A stretch of 64,000 nucleotides of DNA from Bacillus sp. SM2101 (GTDB lineage Bacteria; Bacillota; Bacilli; Bacillales; SM2101). The notes below the pieces were generated by a model. The model was not told the DNA's origin and ran no database searches. It saw only the letters and a program-made list of their open reading frames with translations. Numbering within the stretch: the first letter of the stretch is position 1; each line of letters begins with the position of its first letter. The translations under genes were made by a program, and so were the position numbers. Where the stretch lies: the NCBI RefSeq assembly GCF_018588585.1, contig NZ_JAEUFG010000008.1, positions 62,001 through 126,000 on the forward strand. Direction: 5' to 3'. This document shows positions 1 to 8,961 of this stretch, piece by piece.

Positions 1-1
1 T

Positions 2-88
2 CATGAAGAATTAATGTTACTGAACGGGGAGTATACAGAATTGTTTAACATTCAAGCCAAATGGTATAAAGAAAAAGTTAGAGCTTAA
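2..88 (+). CDS. C-terminal end of an ABC exporter (fused ATPase/permease), cut by window edge
   Basis: The frame opens at base 2 and ends at TAA 86-88, giving 28 residues that begin HEELMLLNGEYTELFNIQ. This matches the end of MsbA/LmrA-type ABC half-transporters, where the last helix after the H-loop reads GTHEELL...GxYxxLxxxQ. No catalytic motif lies inside the window, so the family assignment rests on this tail alone. The substrate cannot be told. Confidence 0.6.
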   Translation, partial: HEELMLLNGEYTELFNIQAKWYKEKVRA

Positions 89-232
89 CTAGAATGGAAT
101 TATCCACTATTTATCTTATCAAATTAAAAGGGGTAAAAGAAATACAGCAAAATATTTTATGAAAGTATGAGAGTTTATAAGCATATTTTTATGGATTGTA
201 ATTACTTTTATAATCCTTACTCAAACTTTAAG

Positions 233-260
233 AAGAGGACTAGTTAAAAGTTCTCTTTTT
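233..260 (+). terminator. Rho-independent terminator
   Basis: A 9-bp stem (233-241 with 249-257, one G-U pair) is followed by five T. It lies about 145 bases after the ABC exporter stop and probably ends that transcript. The rest of 89-451 shows only a CCAGCT/AGCTGG inverted repeat near 346-391, downstream of the convergent LysE gene, and no gene. Confidence 0.6.
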
Positions 261-451
261 AATTGTATGAGATGTAATAATAATATGTTAACTAGTGTTA
301 TCGATTAAACGAATTTTTGGGTCAAAATCGCAAGAATAATAACATGCCAGCTCAATACCCAATATGTAACATACAAGTGTGAACTAGCTGGTTTTCAATG
401 TAGTAATAAATGTTTAAGAGTTTAATAAATTCTGTAGTCTTGCTAATATCC

Positions 452-1042
452 TCAATGGATAATAATGGAGATGGCACTATAAACCAATAATAAAGCCATA
501 ATAATGTTAAATAGACTCCTATATTTATCTAAAAACTTCTGAAAGATAGTCCCGAATAAACTCCAGCTAGATGAACTTACAATACCAACAAATCCTAAAA
601 ATAAGGCATAAATAAAGTAAATAATGTATGAATTGTAATAAGGATGAATAAATGAAGACACTACTGTAACTCCATATAGAATCCCTTTTGGATTTATAAA
701 CTGAACTAAGAAACCAATGACAAATAGATTCTTTTTTTCATTACTATTATTCTTTTTATCATCCGTTCCATTGTCTTTAATAGTTTTAAATGCTAGATAT
801 AACATGTAACTGATACCCAATATGGTTAAGGGTGTTTTAATGCTGGGCATAATTTTTATAAGCAAGTGGTTAAAAATACTGCATAGTAATATAAGTGTAA
901 AAAAACCTAAACCAACCCCTATACAAAATTTGAGTGTTTTCTTTAGTCCATATTTAGTGGCAAATGTCATAGCCATAAAATTATTGGGTCCTGGTGTGAA
1001 GCTACTGATCAAAACAAACAAAAGAAATGGTAATAAAGGCAT
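452..1042 (-). CDS. LysE/RhtB-family amino-acid exporter
   Basis: A 196-residue polytopic membrane protein of the usual LysE/RhtB length. The N-terminus carries the family signature FTPGPNNFMAM in the first helix, followed by about five more hydrophobic segments and a short charged Asn/Lys loop near residues 92-105. The family exports amino acids or related metabolites by proton exchange; the substrate cannot be read from sequence. The start follows GGGGG nine bases upstream. The gene is divergent from an XRE-cupin regulator, the usual arrangement for a regulator of such an exporter. An inverted repeat lies just downstream of its promoter. Confidence 0.85.
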   Translation of the reverse strand: MPLLPFLLFVLISSFTPGPNNFMAMTFATKYGLKKTLKFCIGVGLGFFTLILLCSIFNHLLIKIMPSIKTPLTILGISYMLYLAFKTIKDNGTDDKKNNSNEKKNLFVIGFLVQFINPKGILYGVTVVSSFIHPYYNSYIIYFIYALFLGFVGIVSSSSWSLFGTIFQKFLDKYRSLFNIIMALLLVYSAISIIIH

Positions 1043-1069
1043 AAGTAGGATCCCCCTCTAAACGTATGT

Positions 1070-1139
1070 TATAGTGTATTAAAGTACAATATACTATACT
1101 TATATGTTATATTATACAAAATGTGCGTTATAATGTAAA
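1070..1139. promoter_or_regulatory. Divergent promoter region with inverted-repeat operator
   Basis: On the minus strand a near-consensus sigma-A promoter for the LysE gene is visible: TTTACA (1134-1139), 17-base spacer, TATAAT (1111-1116). On the plus strand TATAAT (1129-1134) could serve the regulator. An 11-bp inverted repeat with one mismatch and a 7-base spacer (1070-1080 / 1088-1098) lies just downstream of the LysE -10, where a bound repressor would block it. That the XRE-cupin protein binds there is inference. Confidence 0.6.
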
Positions 1140-1157
1140 TTTTAATGAGGTGATATA

Positions 1158-1712
1158 ATGGAAGAGATTCAGAAAATATTAGGCAGAAATCTGAAGGCCA
1201 TACGAGAAAAGCAAAAACTAAGCTTAGAAAAGGCTTCTGACCTAAGTGGTGTCAGTAAAGCCATGATTGGTCAAATTGAAAGAGGAGAATCAAGTCCAAC
1301 GATAACCACCATTTGGAAAATTGCGAATGGGTTAAAAGTTTCTTTTACATCACTAATAAATGTTCCTGAACCTGAAGCTAAAATTGTGTTACGAAGTGAG
1401 GTCCAAGCTGTATCAGACGATAATGGAAGGTACAGAGTTTTTCCTACATTTCCATTTTCAGAAGATAAGCAGTTTGAATTATACTCAATTGAAATAGAAC
1501 CAGAGGGGAAATTAGATTCTCATGGACACAAGGATGGAACCGAGGAATATATTACTGTTTTTGACGGAGAAGTCCTTGTAAGCATAAATGGGGCGAACTA
1601 TAAATTGAAAAATGGTGATTCAATTAAATTTAAGGCTGATAGACCACATTCATATTACAACACAGGGGATATTTTAGCTCGATTAAGTATGACAATTTAC
1701 TACCCAGAATAA
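1158..1712 (+). CDS. XRE-family regulator with C-terminal cupin domain
   Basis: 184 residues. Residues about 8-63 form a lambda-repressor-like helix-turn-helix (NLKAIREKQKLSLEKAS, then SKAMIGQIERGESSPTITT). Residues about 105-180 form a cupin_2 barrel containing H-x-H and E residues in LDSHGHKDGTEEYITV. Proteins of this architecture, such as the PuuR/SutR type, regulate amino-acid, polyamine or sulfur genes, with the cupin as possible ligand sensor. GAGGTGAT lies ahead of the ATG. Divergence from the LysE exporter suggests it controls that gene. Confidence 0.85.
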   Translation: MEEIQKILGRNLKAIREKQKLSLEKASDLSGVSKAMIGQIERGESSPTITTIWKIANGLKVSFTSLINVPEPEAKIVLRSEVQAVSDDNGRYRVFPTFPFSEDKQFELYSIEIEPEGKLDSHGHKDGTEEYITVFDGEVLVSINGANYKLKNGDSIKFKADRPHSYYNTGDILARLSMTIYYPE

Positions 1713-1863
1713 TAAAAGGCTGGCTCTGATTCAGAAGGATGAAGTCGTTTTGGAATTTTTTTTGATACTTTTTCTATTTTTTTTTACGTATTTGAGTAAA
1801 TTATTAACTTCGAAATAATTGAAATTAAGCAATATAGTAGGTTAGTTAAGGGGTGATTTTGTA

Positions 1864-2427
1864 GTGCTTAATATTGAGATAAGAAGACCACGAAGTGGGG
1901 ATAAAATCGAGCTAAATCAATTTTTTAGTACAGTCATAAAGGATACCTATGCAAGAGAAGGTTTATCGGAACTGTTTGAAGAGATAGAGAATGAAATTGA
2001 AAACAAGAAACAATACTTGAAATGTGACTTTGATAGCAATGGGAGGAATCGATATTTTTTAATAGCTTCAGATAAAAATGATAATAAAATTATCGGTACA
2101 ATTGAATATGGTCCAGCTAGTGAACTGATTAATAGTTGCACGGGTAGTATATTGAAAGAGTTGTATGAGGTAGGTACTGTATTTGTACATCCAGATTTTC
2201 AACATCGAGGTATTGGGACTTTACTATTAAATGTGATGTTTTTGACCTTACTAAATAGAGGAATAAAGGAATTTTGTCTGGATAGTGGATATACAAATGC
2301 ACAAAAGGTATGGAAGAAAAAATTTGGAGAGCCTGATTATTTAATGAAGGACTATTGGGGTGAAGGGTTTGATCACATGATTTGGAGGAGATGGACTAAT
2401 GATATACCCATTATATTTAATAGCTGA
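1864..2427 (+). CDS. GNAT-family N-acetyltransferase
   Basis: 187 residues starting at GTG, with AGGGGTGAT eight bases upstream. The acetyl-CoA-binding motif A is clear at VGTVFVHPDFQHRGIGTLLL (R-G-x-G type), followed by a helix and the VWKKKFGEP segment typical of motif B. It transfers an acetyl group from acetyl-CoA to an unknown amine substrate. It stands alone, with no neighbour that suggests a substrate. Confidence 0.8.
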   Translation: MLNIEIRRPRSGDKIELNQFFSTVIKDTYAREGLSELFEEIENEIENKKQYLKCDFDSNGRNRYFLIASDKNDNKIIGTIEYGPASELINSCTGSILKELYEVGTVFVHPDFQHRGIGTLLLNVMFLTLLNRGIKEFCLDSGYTNAQKVWKKKFGEPDYLMKDYWGEGFDHMIWRRWTNDIPIIFNS

Positions 2428-2585
2428 TTTCAGTTTACTTTGAAAATTCTTCTTATTATTAGTTAGGTGAGGTTTTTAAACAATAATTGGAGCACATTTT
2501 TTACGTTTAGAAGTAAAGTGATCAAGTTCCAAAGGGAATGAAATTAAGTAATTCCTTTTTGAACAATTAAAATTTTTTAGAAGAA

Positions 2586-2615
2586 GAAGCCGTTTTGATA
2601 AAATGGCTTCTTTTT
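2586..2615 (+). terminator. Rho-independent terminator
   Basis: GAAGCC-G-TTTT pairs with AAAA-T-GGCTTC, followed by five T. It sits about 160 bases after the GNAT gene. The rest of 2428-2846 shows no gene, apart from the promoter/operator of the next operon at its right end. Confidence 0.7.
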
Positions 2616-2768
2616 ATTAGTAATCATGGAGTTTTGAAGCCTTTTGATCAAACTTTTTACTAAAGCTACAACAGGTTTGGATTAGTAAAACTAATTCAGC
2701 ACAATTGGACACCCCCCTATTAGTGATATTCACCAATCCACACTCGTAAAAAACAGCTAAGTTTGTCC

Positions 2769-2826
2769 TTTACAAATGAAATGCAGTTTTATATAATCAA
2801 TCTGTATTATAGGTTGTAATACAGAT
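2769..2826 (+). promoter_or_regulatory. Promoter and perfect inverted-repeat operator of the first YtrA-type operon
   Basis: TTTACA (2769-2774), a 17-base spacer and TATAAT (2792-2797) form a strong sigma-A promoter. Directly downstream is a perfect 10-bp inverted repeat, ATCTGTATTA (2800-2809) and TAATACAGAT (2817-2826), with a 7-base spacer over the expected transcription start. It ends 20 bases before the regulator start. YtrA-type GntR proteins commonly bind such sites in their own promoter, so autorepression is the natural reading. Confidence 0.8.
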
Positions 2827-2846
2827 GGTACAGGGGGAGGGAAGCA

Positions 2847-3245
2847 ATGTTTAATTTGGATCTCCGAAGTAGACAGCCAATTTATGAGCAATTAGTTGAT
2901 AATATTAAACAATTGATTATTAATGAAGTGCTTAAGCCCGATGAGCAACTGCCATCCGTTCGGGCATTAGCAAAACAATTAACGATTAATCCTAATACGA
3001 TTCAAAAAGCGTATCGTGAACTTGAACATCAGGGATATATTTATTCTGTGAAAGGAAGAGGTAGCTTCGTTACACCATCGCCACAACTCCCTAATCAAGA
3101 GAAGCTCGAAAAGATGATGGAAGAAATCAAGAAATTACTATTAGAAGCGTTTTATTTAGGTATGACAAAAGAGCAAAGTATACAGCTAATTAATGAAGTA
3201 GAAAAAGTGGTCAAAGGAGGAGAACGCTATGATACAACTAAATAA
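2847..3245 (+). CDS. GntR-family (YtrA subfamily) transcriptional regulator
   Basis: 132 residues: an N-terminal GntR winged helix (RQPIYEQLVDNIKQLI, LPSVRALAKQLTINPNTIQKAY, GSFV) followed by a short all-helical tail of about 55 residues. The short effector-poor tail defines the YtrA subfamily. GGGGGAGGG precedes the ATG. The 3' end overlaps the ABC ATPase gene by 17 bases, so regulator and transporter are co-transcribed. In Bacillus subtilis YtrA represses an ABC operon induced by cell-wall antibiotics; a similar role here is inference. Confidence 0.88.
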   Translation: MFNLDLRSRQPIYEQLVDNIKQLIINEVLKPDEQLPSVRALAKQLTINPNTIQKAYRELEHQGYIYSVKGRGSFVTPSPQLPNQEKLEKMMEEIKKLLLEAFYLGMTKEQSIQLINEVEKVVKGGERYDTTK

Positions 3246-4128
3246 TGTTAGTAAACATTTTGATGGTCAAAAGGCGTTGAACTCTGTCAATCTACAAATT
3301 AATAAAGGGTCGATATTTGGACTACTAGGATCTAATGGTGCTGGGAAGACAACTCTATTGAAATTGCTTGCAGGGATTTATAAACAGCATAGTGGAGAAG
3401 TGCTAATTAATGATGAACAAGTTTTTGAAAACGAACGGTTAAAGCAAAACATCATTTTTATTCCAGATGTTGTCTACTTTTTCTCGCATTATTCAATTTT
3501 GCAAATGGCGAAGTACTATAAAAGCATATATCATTCATGGAATGAAGAAAGATTTAAAGAACTTCAACGTATATTTGGGCTTGATCCTCGAAATAAAATA
3601 CATCGCTTTTCTAAAGGGATGCAACGTCAAGTTGCTTTTTGGTTAGCATTATCAACAATGCCTGACGTATTAATCTTGGACGAACCGCTTGATGGGCTTG
3701 ACCCAGTTATGCGGAAAAGGATAAAAGACTTGTTAATTCAAGATGTTGCGGAAAGGGAGATGACGGTTTTAATCTCTTCTCATAATCTCCAAGAAGTAGA
3801 AGGGATCTGTGATCAAATTGGTATTTTACATGAAGGACAACTCATCATGCAAAAGGAAATTGATGCGATAAAATCAGATGTACACAAAATACAAATTGCA
3901 TTTAGTAATAATATCCCTATGAATTTGTTCAACGAGGTAGATATGTTATTTAAAGAAGAACGCGGCAGTGTTATTATTTGTATCGTTAGAGGGCATGAAC
4001 AGGATATAAGAACAAGTTTCTTACGATATCAGCCCGTTATATTTGATGTTTTACCACTCACGTTGGAAGAGATATTTATTTATGAAATGGGGGATGTAGG
4101 CTATGCGATCGATGACATCCTGGTTTAA
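3229..4128 (+). CDS. ABC transporter ATP-binding protein (YtrB-like)
   Basis: 299 residues. Walker A GSNGAGKTT is near residues 34-42, the signature FSKGMQRQV near 125, and Walker B VLILDEPLDGLD near 150, followed by an H-loop (SSHNLQEVE). It supplies ATP hydrolysis for the permease encoded next. AAAGGAGG lies eight bases before the ATG, inside the gntR gene, and the 3' end overlaps the permease gene by 26 bases. The overlaps suggest translational coupling. The last ~85 residues are a variable C-terminal extension typical of this subfamily. Confidence 0.9.
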   Translation: MIQLNNVSKHFDGQKALNSVNLQINKGSIFGLLGSNGAGKTTLLKLLAGIYKQHSGEVLINDEQVFENERLKQNIIFIPDVVYFFSHYSILQMAKYYKSIYHSWNEERFKELQRIFGLDPRNKIHRFSKGMQRQVAFWLALSTMPDVLILDEPLDGLDPVMRKRIKDLLIQDVAEREMTVLISSHNLQEVEGICDQIGILHEGQLIMQKEIDAIKSDVHKIQIAFSNNIPMNLFNEVDMLFKEERGSVIICIVRGHEQDIRTSFLRYQPVIFDVLPLTLEEIFIYEMGDVGYAIDDILV

Positions 4129-6160
4129 AGGAGGCATCTTCGTTCAAGATGTGAGGAGTGTGCTATGGGTCGGCGCAATCTATTTTATGTTATTACTGCT
4201 TACTGTCCCATTATCTATTATTGATTTTCATAATGAGTTAAATAAAGGTTTTATTAATCAGGATTTTGATCTCTTTTCAGATGTACAATATATAATTATT
4301 ATTACTGTGCCAGTTGTTCTAGCAATCTTTTTATTCCGTTATTTACAAACGAAAAGGTCTGTTGATTTTATTCATAGCATGCCGATAAAACGTACAACGA
4401 TTTTTCACCATCATATGATATTTGGTGCAATCAATCTTGTATTACCAGTTATCCTTACTGCTTGCATCGCAGTAGTCTTAAGGTCAACTTTGCAGCTGGA
4501 TGCATATATATCACTTATTGATATATTCAGTTGGTCAGGAAGCATTGTTTTATTTACATTGTTTATCTTTATTATAAGTGTATTTGTGGGGATGTTTACA
4601 GGGCTGTCTGTAGCCCATGGGATTTTAACATATATTTTCTTGTTGTTTCCATATGGGATAACGGTTTTAATATCGATGAATCTTGGTGTTTTACTATATG
4701 GATTTAACTATGAATATTATTTGAATGTTGGAATTGAAAAGCTATCTCCCCTCACAAGCTGGTATAATAGATTTTTTGGATACAGCAATGAACCTGTAGG
4801 GTTATTTACTTACACAGAAGTAACCGGGTATGTCATTGTAATGGCTTTTATTTATCTATTCTCAATATTGATTTATAAGAAGAGAGGGTCAGAAACTGCT
4901 ACCCAAGCTGTAACCTTTAGCATTTTACAGCCTGTATTCAAATATGGGGTAACCTTTTGTACGATGCTTGTGGGGGGTGTCTACCTTTGGACATATCAAC
5001 AAAGTTTTTCTTGGACATTCGCAGGGTATGTTATTGGTTCGATAATCGGGTATTGTGTGGCTGAAATGACTTTACAAAAAACATGGAGAATCGTTCCCAT
5101 TAATAAAGGTTATGCTGTGTTTACGGCAACGATGGTTTTGCTCATTTCTGTAATCAATTTTGATATCATTGGCTTTGAAGAAAAAATGCCAAACATTAAT
5201 GAAATTGAAAAGGTTTATTTTGACAATAGAATATATTCTTATTTAAACGAAGATGAAGACATTAAACGCTTTGAATATGCTGAAAGTAAAAATATCATAA
5301 ACGTATATAACTTTCACCAACAATTAATAAAGGATAATGGGAAAAATAACAACAAAGAAGTAATAAATATGCATGTTGTTTATGAACTAACGAACGGTAA
5401 GAAGTTTATAAGATCTTATGACATCCCAATAGATGGTATGTATGAGGTGTTTTTTAAACCAATTTATGAATCTACTGAACATAAGAAAATCAGGGAAAAT
5501 GAAATATTTGCAATAAATGCTAAACATATTGAGAATATCAAAATCTCTCATGGTGATAGATTTGGTAAAGAAAAAGTGATAGACGATACAGTGAAGTTAG
5601 AGGAATTGTTAGAGTTAATACGTGAAGATATAATAGATCAATCATATGAGGACATGATGGATGGTAAAGGTAATGGTGGACGAGTAACTATTAGGTTAGG
5701 TAATAACTCACCATTGTTTGTGAATCGTGGACGAGGAATGGAAAGAGAAACATCGTTTCATGTTAATTGGGACTTTTCATACGAAAAACTAGTTTCATGG
5801 TTAGAACAAAATGATTATATGCAATACGCAACATTTCTTCCAGCAGAGATTTCAACTATGAAGGTTATTGAATTGGAGAATGATGAGAAAAAATTGGTAA
5901 AGGATAGAAGTTGGCGTGATACCGATAATATAAAAGCTTTATTTGAGGGTCCATCAAGAAAAATGCTCAAAGTCTCAAATGATCAGCAAGTATTAGATAG
6001 TTTACGTAGCTATCAGAGGCTCTATAGCTATTCTGAAAGAAACATTGAGGTAAAATATATCGTGTATTTTCAATCAATATATGGTGATTATTCTTTTATA
6101 GGTAGTTATAGTGATGCAAATGTACCAGACTATATCGCGGGTTATTTCAATAATAATTAA
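4103..6160 (+). CDS. ABC-2-type permease with large C-terminal domain (YtrC/D-like, DUF6449-like)
   Basis: 685 residues. The first ~360 contain roughly eight to nine hydrophobic segments, ending near VFTATMVLLISVINFDIIGF. The remaining ~320 are hydrophilic, with no further clear membrane span, and probably fold outside the membrane. This layout matches the long permeases of Bacillus YtrA-type operons, whose tail I recall as DUF6449. It partners the preceding ATPase. The cargo is unknown, and a role in responding to cell-envelope stress is only suggested by the family. It is the last gene of the operon. Confidence 0.75.
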   Translation: MRSMTSWFKGGIFVQDVRSVLWVGAIYFMLLLLTVPLSIIDFHNELNKGFINQDFDLFSDVQYIIIITVPVVLAIFLFRYLQTKRSVDFIHSMPIKRTTIFHHHMIFGAINLVLPVILTACIAVVLRSTLQLDAYISLIDIFSWSGSIVLFTLFIFIISVFVGMFTGLSVAHGILTYIFLLFPYGITVLISMNLGVLLYGFNYEYYLNVGIEKLSPLTSWYNRFFGYSNEPVGLFTYTEVTGYVIVMAFIYLFSILIYKKRGSETATQAVTFSILQPVFKYGVTFCTMLVGGVYLWTYQQSFSWTFAGYVIGSIIGYCVAEMTLQKTWRIVPINKGYAVFTATMVLLISVINFDIIGFEEKMPNINEIEKVYFDNRIYSYLNEDEDIKRFEYAESKNIINVYNFHQQLIKDNGKNNNKEVINMHVVYELTNGKKFIRSYDIPIDGMYEVFFKPIYESTEHKKIRENEIFAINAKHIENIKISHGDRFGKEKVIDDTVKLEELLELIREDIIDQSYEDMMDGKGNGGRVTIRLGNNSPLFVNRGRGMERETSFHVNWDFSYEKLVSWLEQNDYMQYATFLPAEISTMKVIELENDEKKLVKDRSWRDTDNIKALFEGPSRKMLKVSNDQQVLDSLRSYQRLYSYSERNIEVKYIVYFQSIYGDYSFIGSYSDANVPDYIAGYFNNN

Positions 6161-6194
6161 AATGTTTTTTTAGGCTACCAACCCTATTAAATAG

Positions 6195-6228
6195 AAAAAA
6201 TAGCACCTGTTCATGGTGCTATTTTTTA
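6195..6228. terminator. Bidirectional terminator between permease and dps genes
   Basis: A 13-bp stem (6195-6207 with 6215-6227) has a 7-base loop. The A-run on one arm and T-run on the other let it work for both convergent genes. Confidence 0.85.
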
Positions 6229-6278
6229 TTCTATAAAATGTTCATTATTATTTGACCTTAGTGAACACTCGACTTATC

Positions 6279-6719
6279 TTATTTTAAGTATGCTTTTAAC
6301 ATCCACACATGCTTTTCTAATGAGTTTTTAATGCCGATAAACATATCCGCAGTAGGTTGGTCATTAGCATCTTCTGCTTGTTCAATTAATAGTTTGGATT
6401 CGTGGATCACTTTAAAAAAGTCTTCGGCAATGGCTCCAACCATATCTTTTGGTGTTTCTTTGTTCGTTGCTTCTTCGATTGAAGTGTGTTTTAAATAGTC
6501 AGCTAACGATGCAATAGGTTGTCCTTCGATAGTTAGAATTCTTTCAGCGATTTCATCAATATAAGTAGCTGCCTCGTCGTAAAATTCCTCAAACTTAGCA
6601 TGTAGAGTAAAGAAATCAGCTCCAGTAACATACCAATGGTAATTATGAAGCTTCGTATACAATACGTTCCAGTTTGCTAGTTGTTGGTTAAGGGATTGAA
6701 TAAGTGTAGTGTTTGTCAT
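6279..6719 (-). CDS. Dps/MrgA-family ferritin-like DNA-protection protein
   Basis: 146 residues, standard Dps length. The ferroxidase signature is visible: His in LHNYHWYVTG (His at about 26/29), then FFTLHAKFEEFYDEAATYIDEIAERIL with the acidic and His ligands. Dps dodecamers oxidise Fe2+ with peroxide and store it, protecting DNA. AGGAGG precedes the ATG. The promoter carries a PerR-type box, matching regulation of mrgA in Bacillus subtilis. Downstream it ends at a shared bidirectional terminator. Confidence 0.92.
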   Translation of the reverse strand: MTNTTLIQSLNQQLANWNVLYTKLHNYHWYVTGADFFTLHAKFEEFYDEAATYIDEIAERILTIEGQPIASLADYLKHTSIEEATNKETPKDMVGAIAEDFFKVIHESKLLIEQAEDANDQPTADMFIGIKNSLEKHVWMLKAYLK

Positions 6720-6749
6720 AAATGAATCCTCCTAAATTAGAATAATTAT

Positions 6750-6778
6750 ATTATATTACAGATTATAATAATTATCAA
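6750..6778 (-). promoter_or_regulatory. dps promoter with PerR-type box
   Basis: On the minus strand TTGATA (6773-6778), a 17-base spacer and TATAAT (6750-6755) form the promoter. On the plus strand 6763-6777 reads TTATAATAATTATCA, 13 of 14 specified positions of the Per box TTATAAT-N-ATTATAA. It overlaps the -35 element, so Fe- or Mn-loaded PerR would block transcription until peroxide is sensed. Confidence 0.8.
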
Positions 6779-7108
6779 TAAGAATTAATTATAATATAAA
6801 AATTTTAATAAATTAAATATTTAACACTATATATTGTTAGCTTGAATACGCAGTCTATTCAATAAAATATGAGTTTTTTGTATAGGAATAAGACCTAATT
6901 TTATCCGAAAAAAAATATTTGATTGATTTTCTTATCAGAATTTTATAAACTAAAACAAATACTAATCATTGTATTCCTACTTGTTTGGTTGGAAATATTC
7001 TTAAAGTCGATTATTCATAATGGTAATCTTTTCTTGGAAAGGTGAAATGAGAAGTAAAATGTATTTAAACGAACATCCATTTGTGGCATTAAATAAAGGG
7101 GGGAGAAC
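6779..7108 (+). other. Leader/intergenic region before cysH
   Basis: AT-rich and without a gene. There is no SAM-I riboswitch here, although I recall one in the Bacillus subtilis cysH leader. The only pattern seen is an imperfect inverted pair, ATTCC (6973-6977) and GGAAAT (6991-6996), which could be a regulator site. The cysH ribosome site GGGGGGAG lies at the right end. Confidence 0.5.
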
Positions 7109-7819
7109 ATGGCTTCAATAACGTATGATAGCTGGTCAGATCAACTATCAACAGATATTCAAGCGCAGTTTAAAGAAAGTTTAGATGTGTTGAAATGGGC
7201 TTATAAAGAATATAAAGATGAGATTGTTTATGCTTGTAGCTTCGGGGCAGAAGGAATGGTTCTTATTGATCTCATTAATAAAGTTAATAAGACAGCTAAA
7301 ATCGTTTTTCTTGATACCGATGTACATTTTAAAGAAACTTATGAGTTAATTGACAGAGTGAAAGAAAAATATCCTACCTTACAAATTATGCTTCAAAAGC
7401 CAGAGCTAACTCTTAAAGAGCAGGCAGAACAACATGGTGATGAGCTTTGGAAAACAAACCCTAATCAATGCTGTAATATTAGAAAAATATTACCACTGCA
7501 AAAAGCATTAAAAGGTAATTTAGCATGGATATCTGGACTAAGAAGAGAGCAATCTCAATCGAGAAGCCAGACTAATTTCATCAATAAAGATGATAAGTTT
7601 CAGTCTATTAAAATATGTCCACTCATCCATTGGAGTTGGGAAGATATTTGGAATTATATCCGGTTCTTTAATTTGCCGTACAATCGCTTACACGATCAAG
7701 GCTATCCAAGTATCGGGTGTGAGTATTGTACGTTACCAACTGGTGATGATAAAGATTCCCGAGCTGGACGTTGGGCGAATAGCTCTAAAACAGAATGCGG
7801 ATTACATCAATCAGGTTAG
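7109..7819 (+). CDS. cysH: Phosphoadenylyl/adenylyl-sulfate reductase
   Basis: 236 residues, thioredoxin-dependent. It reduces APS and/or PAPS to sulfite. The PP-loop region [13 protein letters not shown] is near residues 44-56. The four iron-sulfur Cys of the APS-using class are present as [10 protein letters not shown] and GCEYCTLP. The catalytic tail ECGLH is at the C-terminus. It opens the sulfate-assimilation cluster, and cysP follows after 12 bases, so the two are co-transcribed. The order cysH-cysP-sat-cysC matches Bacillus subtilis. Confidence 0.93.
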   Translation: MASITYDSWSDQLSTDIQAQFKESLDVLKWAYKEYKDEIVYACSFGAEGMVLIDLINKVNKTAKIVFLDTDVHFKETYELIDRVKEKYPTLQIMLQKPELTLKEQAEQHGDELWKTNPNQCCNIRKILPLQKALKGNLAWISGLRREQSQSRSQTNFINKDDKFQSIKICPLIHWSWEDIWNYIRFFNLPYNRLHDQGYPSIGCEYCTLPTGDDKDSRAGRWANSSKTECGLHQSG

Positions 7820-7831
7820 GAAGAAGAGTAG

Positions 7832-8911
7832 ATGATATTTACAATAACCGCATTTGTTGTGGCTATTTTATTCGCATTAAATATTGGTGCTAGTGGAGCA
7901 GCTGCCTCCATGGGAGTTGCGTACGGATCTGGTGTCATTTCCAAAAAGAACATTGCACTTGTTATTAGTGGCATAGGTGTTTTTTTAGGTGCTGCATTAG
8001 GTGGAGGAGAAGTTGTTAAAACCATAGGGACTGAAATTGTTCCAGCGTCAATCATTAATGTTCATATAGCAATTAGCATTCTTGCAGCAGCTACAATTTC
8101 TTTATTCATTGCCAATATTTTAGGTATTCCTTTATCAACGAGTGAAGTGACTGTCGGAGCGGTAGTTGGAGTAGGTTTAGCTTTTAAAGCACTTATGTTT
8201 GATACTTTAATTATTATTATGCTGTTTTGGATTATCACACCGCTAGTTTCATTTACAATTACGTTTTTATTTGGCAAGTTAGTTAAGAGGGTAGAAAGTA
8301 AACAAGGTTTCCTACAGTCAAAAAAGTGGAAGACTATATTAGCAGTACTAGTTGTGGTGACAGGTTTTCTTGAAGCTTTTTCTGCAGGAATGAACAATGT
8401 TGCTAATGCAATTGGACCACTTGTAGGAGCAGAGCTGATCCCCTTGCAACCTGGTATCATCCTAGGTGGTTTGTTTATCGGAATTGGAGCAATCGTTTTA
8501 GGTAGAAGAGTCATTGAAACGAATGGCAAGAAAATCGTAAGATTATCGTTATTACAAGGGAGTGTAGTATCAGGTACGGGAGCAGGTCTTGTATTTATCG
8601 CATCAATTTTCGGGCTTCCAGTACCGATGACACAGGTAACCACTTCGGGCATAATAGGAATTGGTATTGCTGAGCAAGGTAGAGGCCTCTTAAAGAAACG
8701 ATTAATTAAAAAACTTCTCCTAGTTTGGATTGTTTCACCAGTATTTGCGTTAGCAGTATCTTATGGATTTATCAAATTATTTATTCAAGTAGATTTATAT
8801 GTTGTAAGTGCGATGATGAGTGCTGCTTTTGCATCGTATGGCTTGTTGAAGTTAATGAGGTATACACAAGAAGACAGACGGTCATATCATGAAGACGGCG
8901 GAGGTATTTAG
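7832..8911 (+). CDS. cysP: Sulfate permease of the PiT family
   Basis: 359 residues, almost entirely hydrophobic with about ten to eleven membrane segments. It has the two inverted PiT repeats, seen as NIGASGAAASMGVAYGSGV near the N-terminus and AGMNNVANAIGPLVGA in the second half. Most PiT proteins carry phosphate, but the CysP branch in Bacillus carries sulfate. Its place between cysH and sat supports sulfate uptake. The start follows GGAAGAAGAG, 12 bases after cysH. Confidence 0.9.
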   Translation: MIFTITAFVVAILFALNIGASGAAASMGVAYGSGVISKKNIALVISGIGVFLGAALGGGEVVKTIGTEIVPASIINVHIAISILAAATISLFIANILGIPLSTSEVTVGAVVGVGLAFKALMFDTLIIIMLFWIITPLVSFTITFLFGKLVKRVESKQGFLQSKKWKTILAVLVVVTGFLEAFSAGMNNVANAIGPLVGAELIPLQPGIILGGLFIGIGAIVLGRRVIETNGKKIVRLSLLQGSVVSGTGAGLVFIASIFGLPVPMTQVTTSGIIGIGIAEQGRGLLKKRLIKKLLLVWIVSPVFALAVSYGFIKLFIQVDLYVVSAMMSAAFASYGLLKLMRYTQEDRRSYHEDGGGI

Positions 8912-8961
8912 TGCTTTAATTCCGACTAAAAAGATAAGATAACTTAAAACGGAGGTAACTT

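Noticed and set aside
6971-6996. Possible CymR-type site before cysH
   Set aside because: I cannot recall the consensus well enough, and the inverted pair is short and imperfect.
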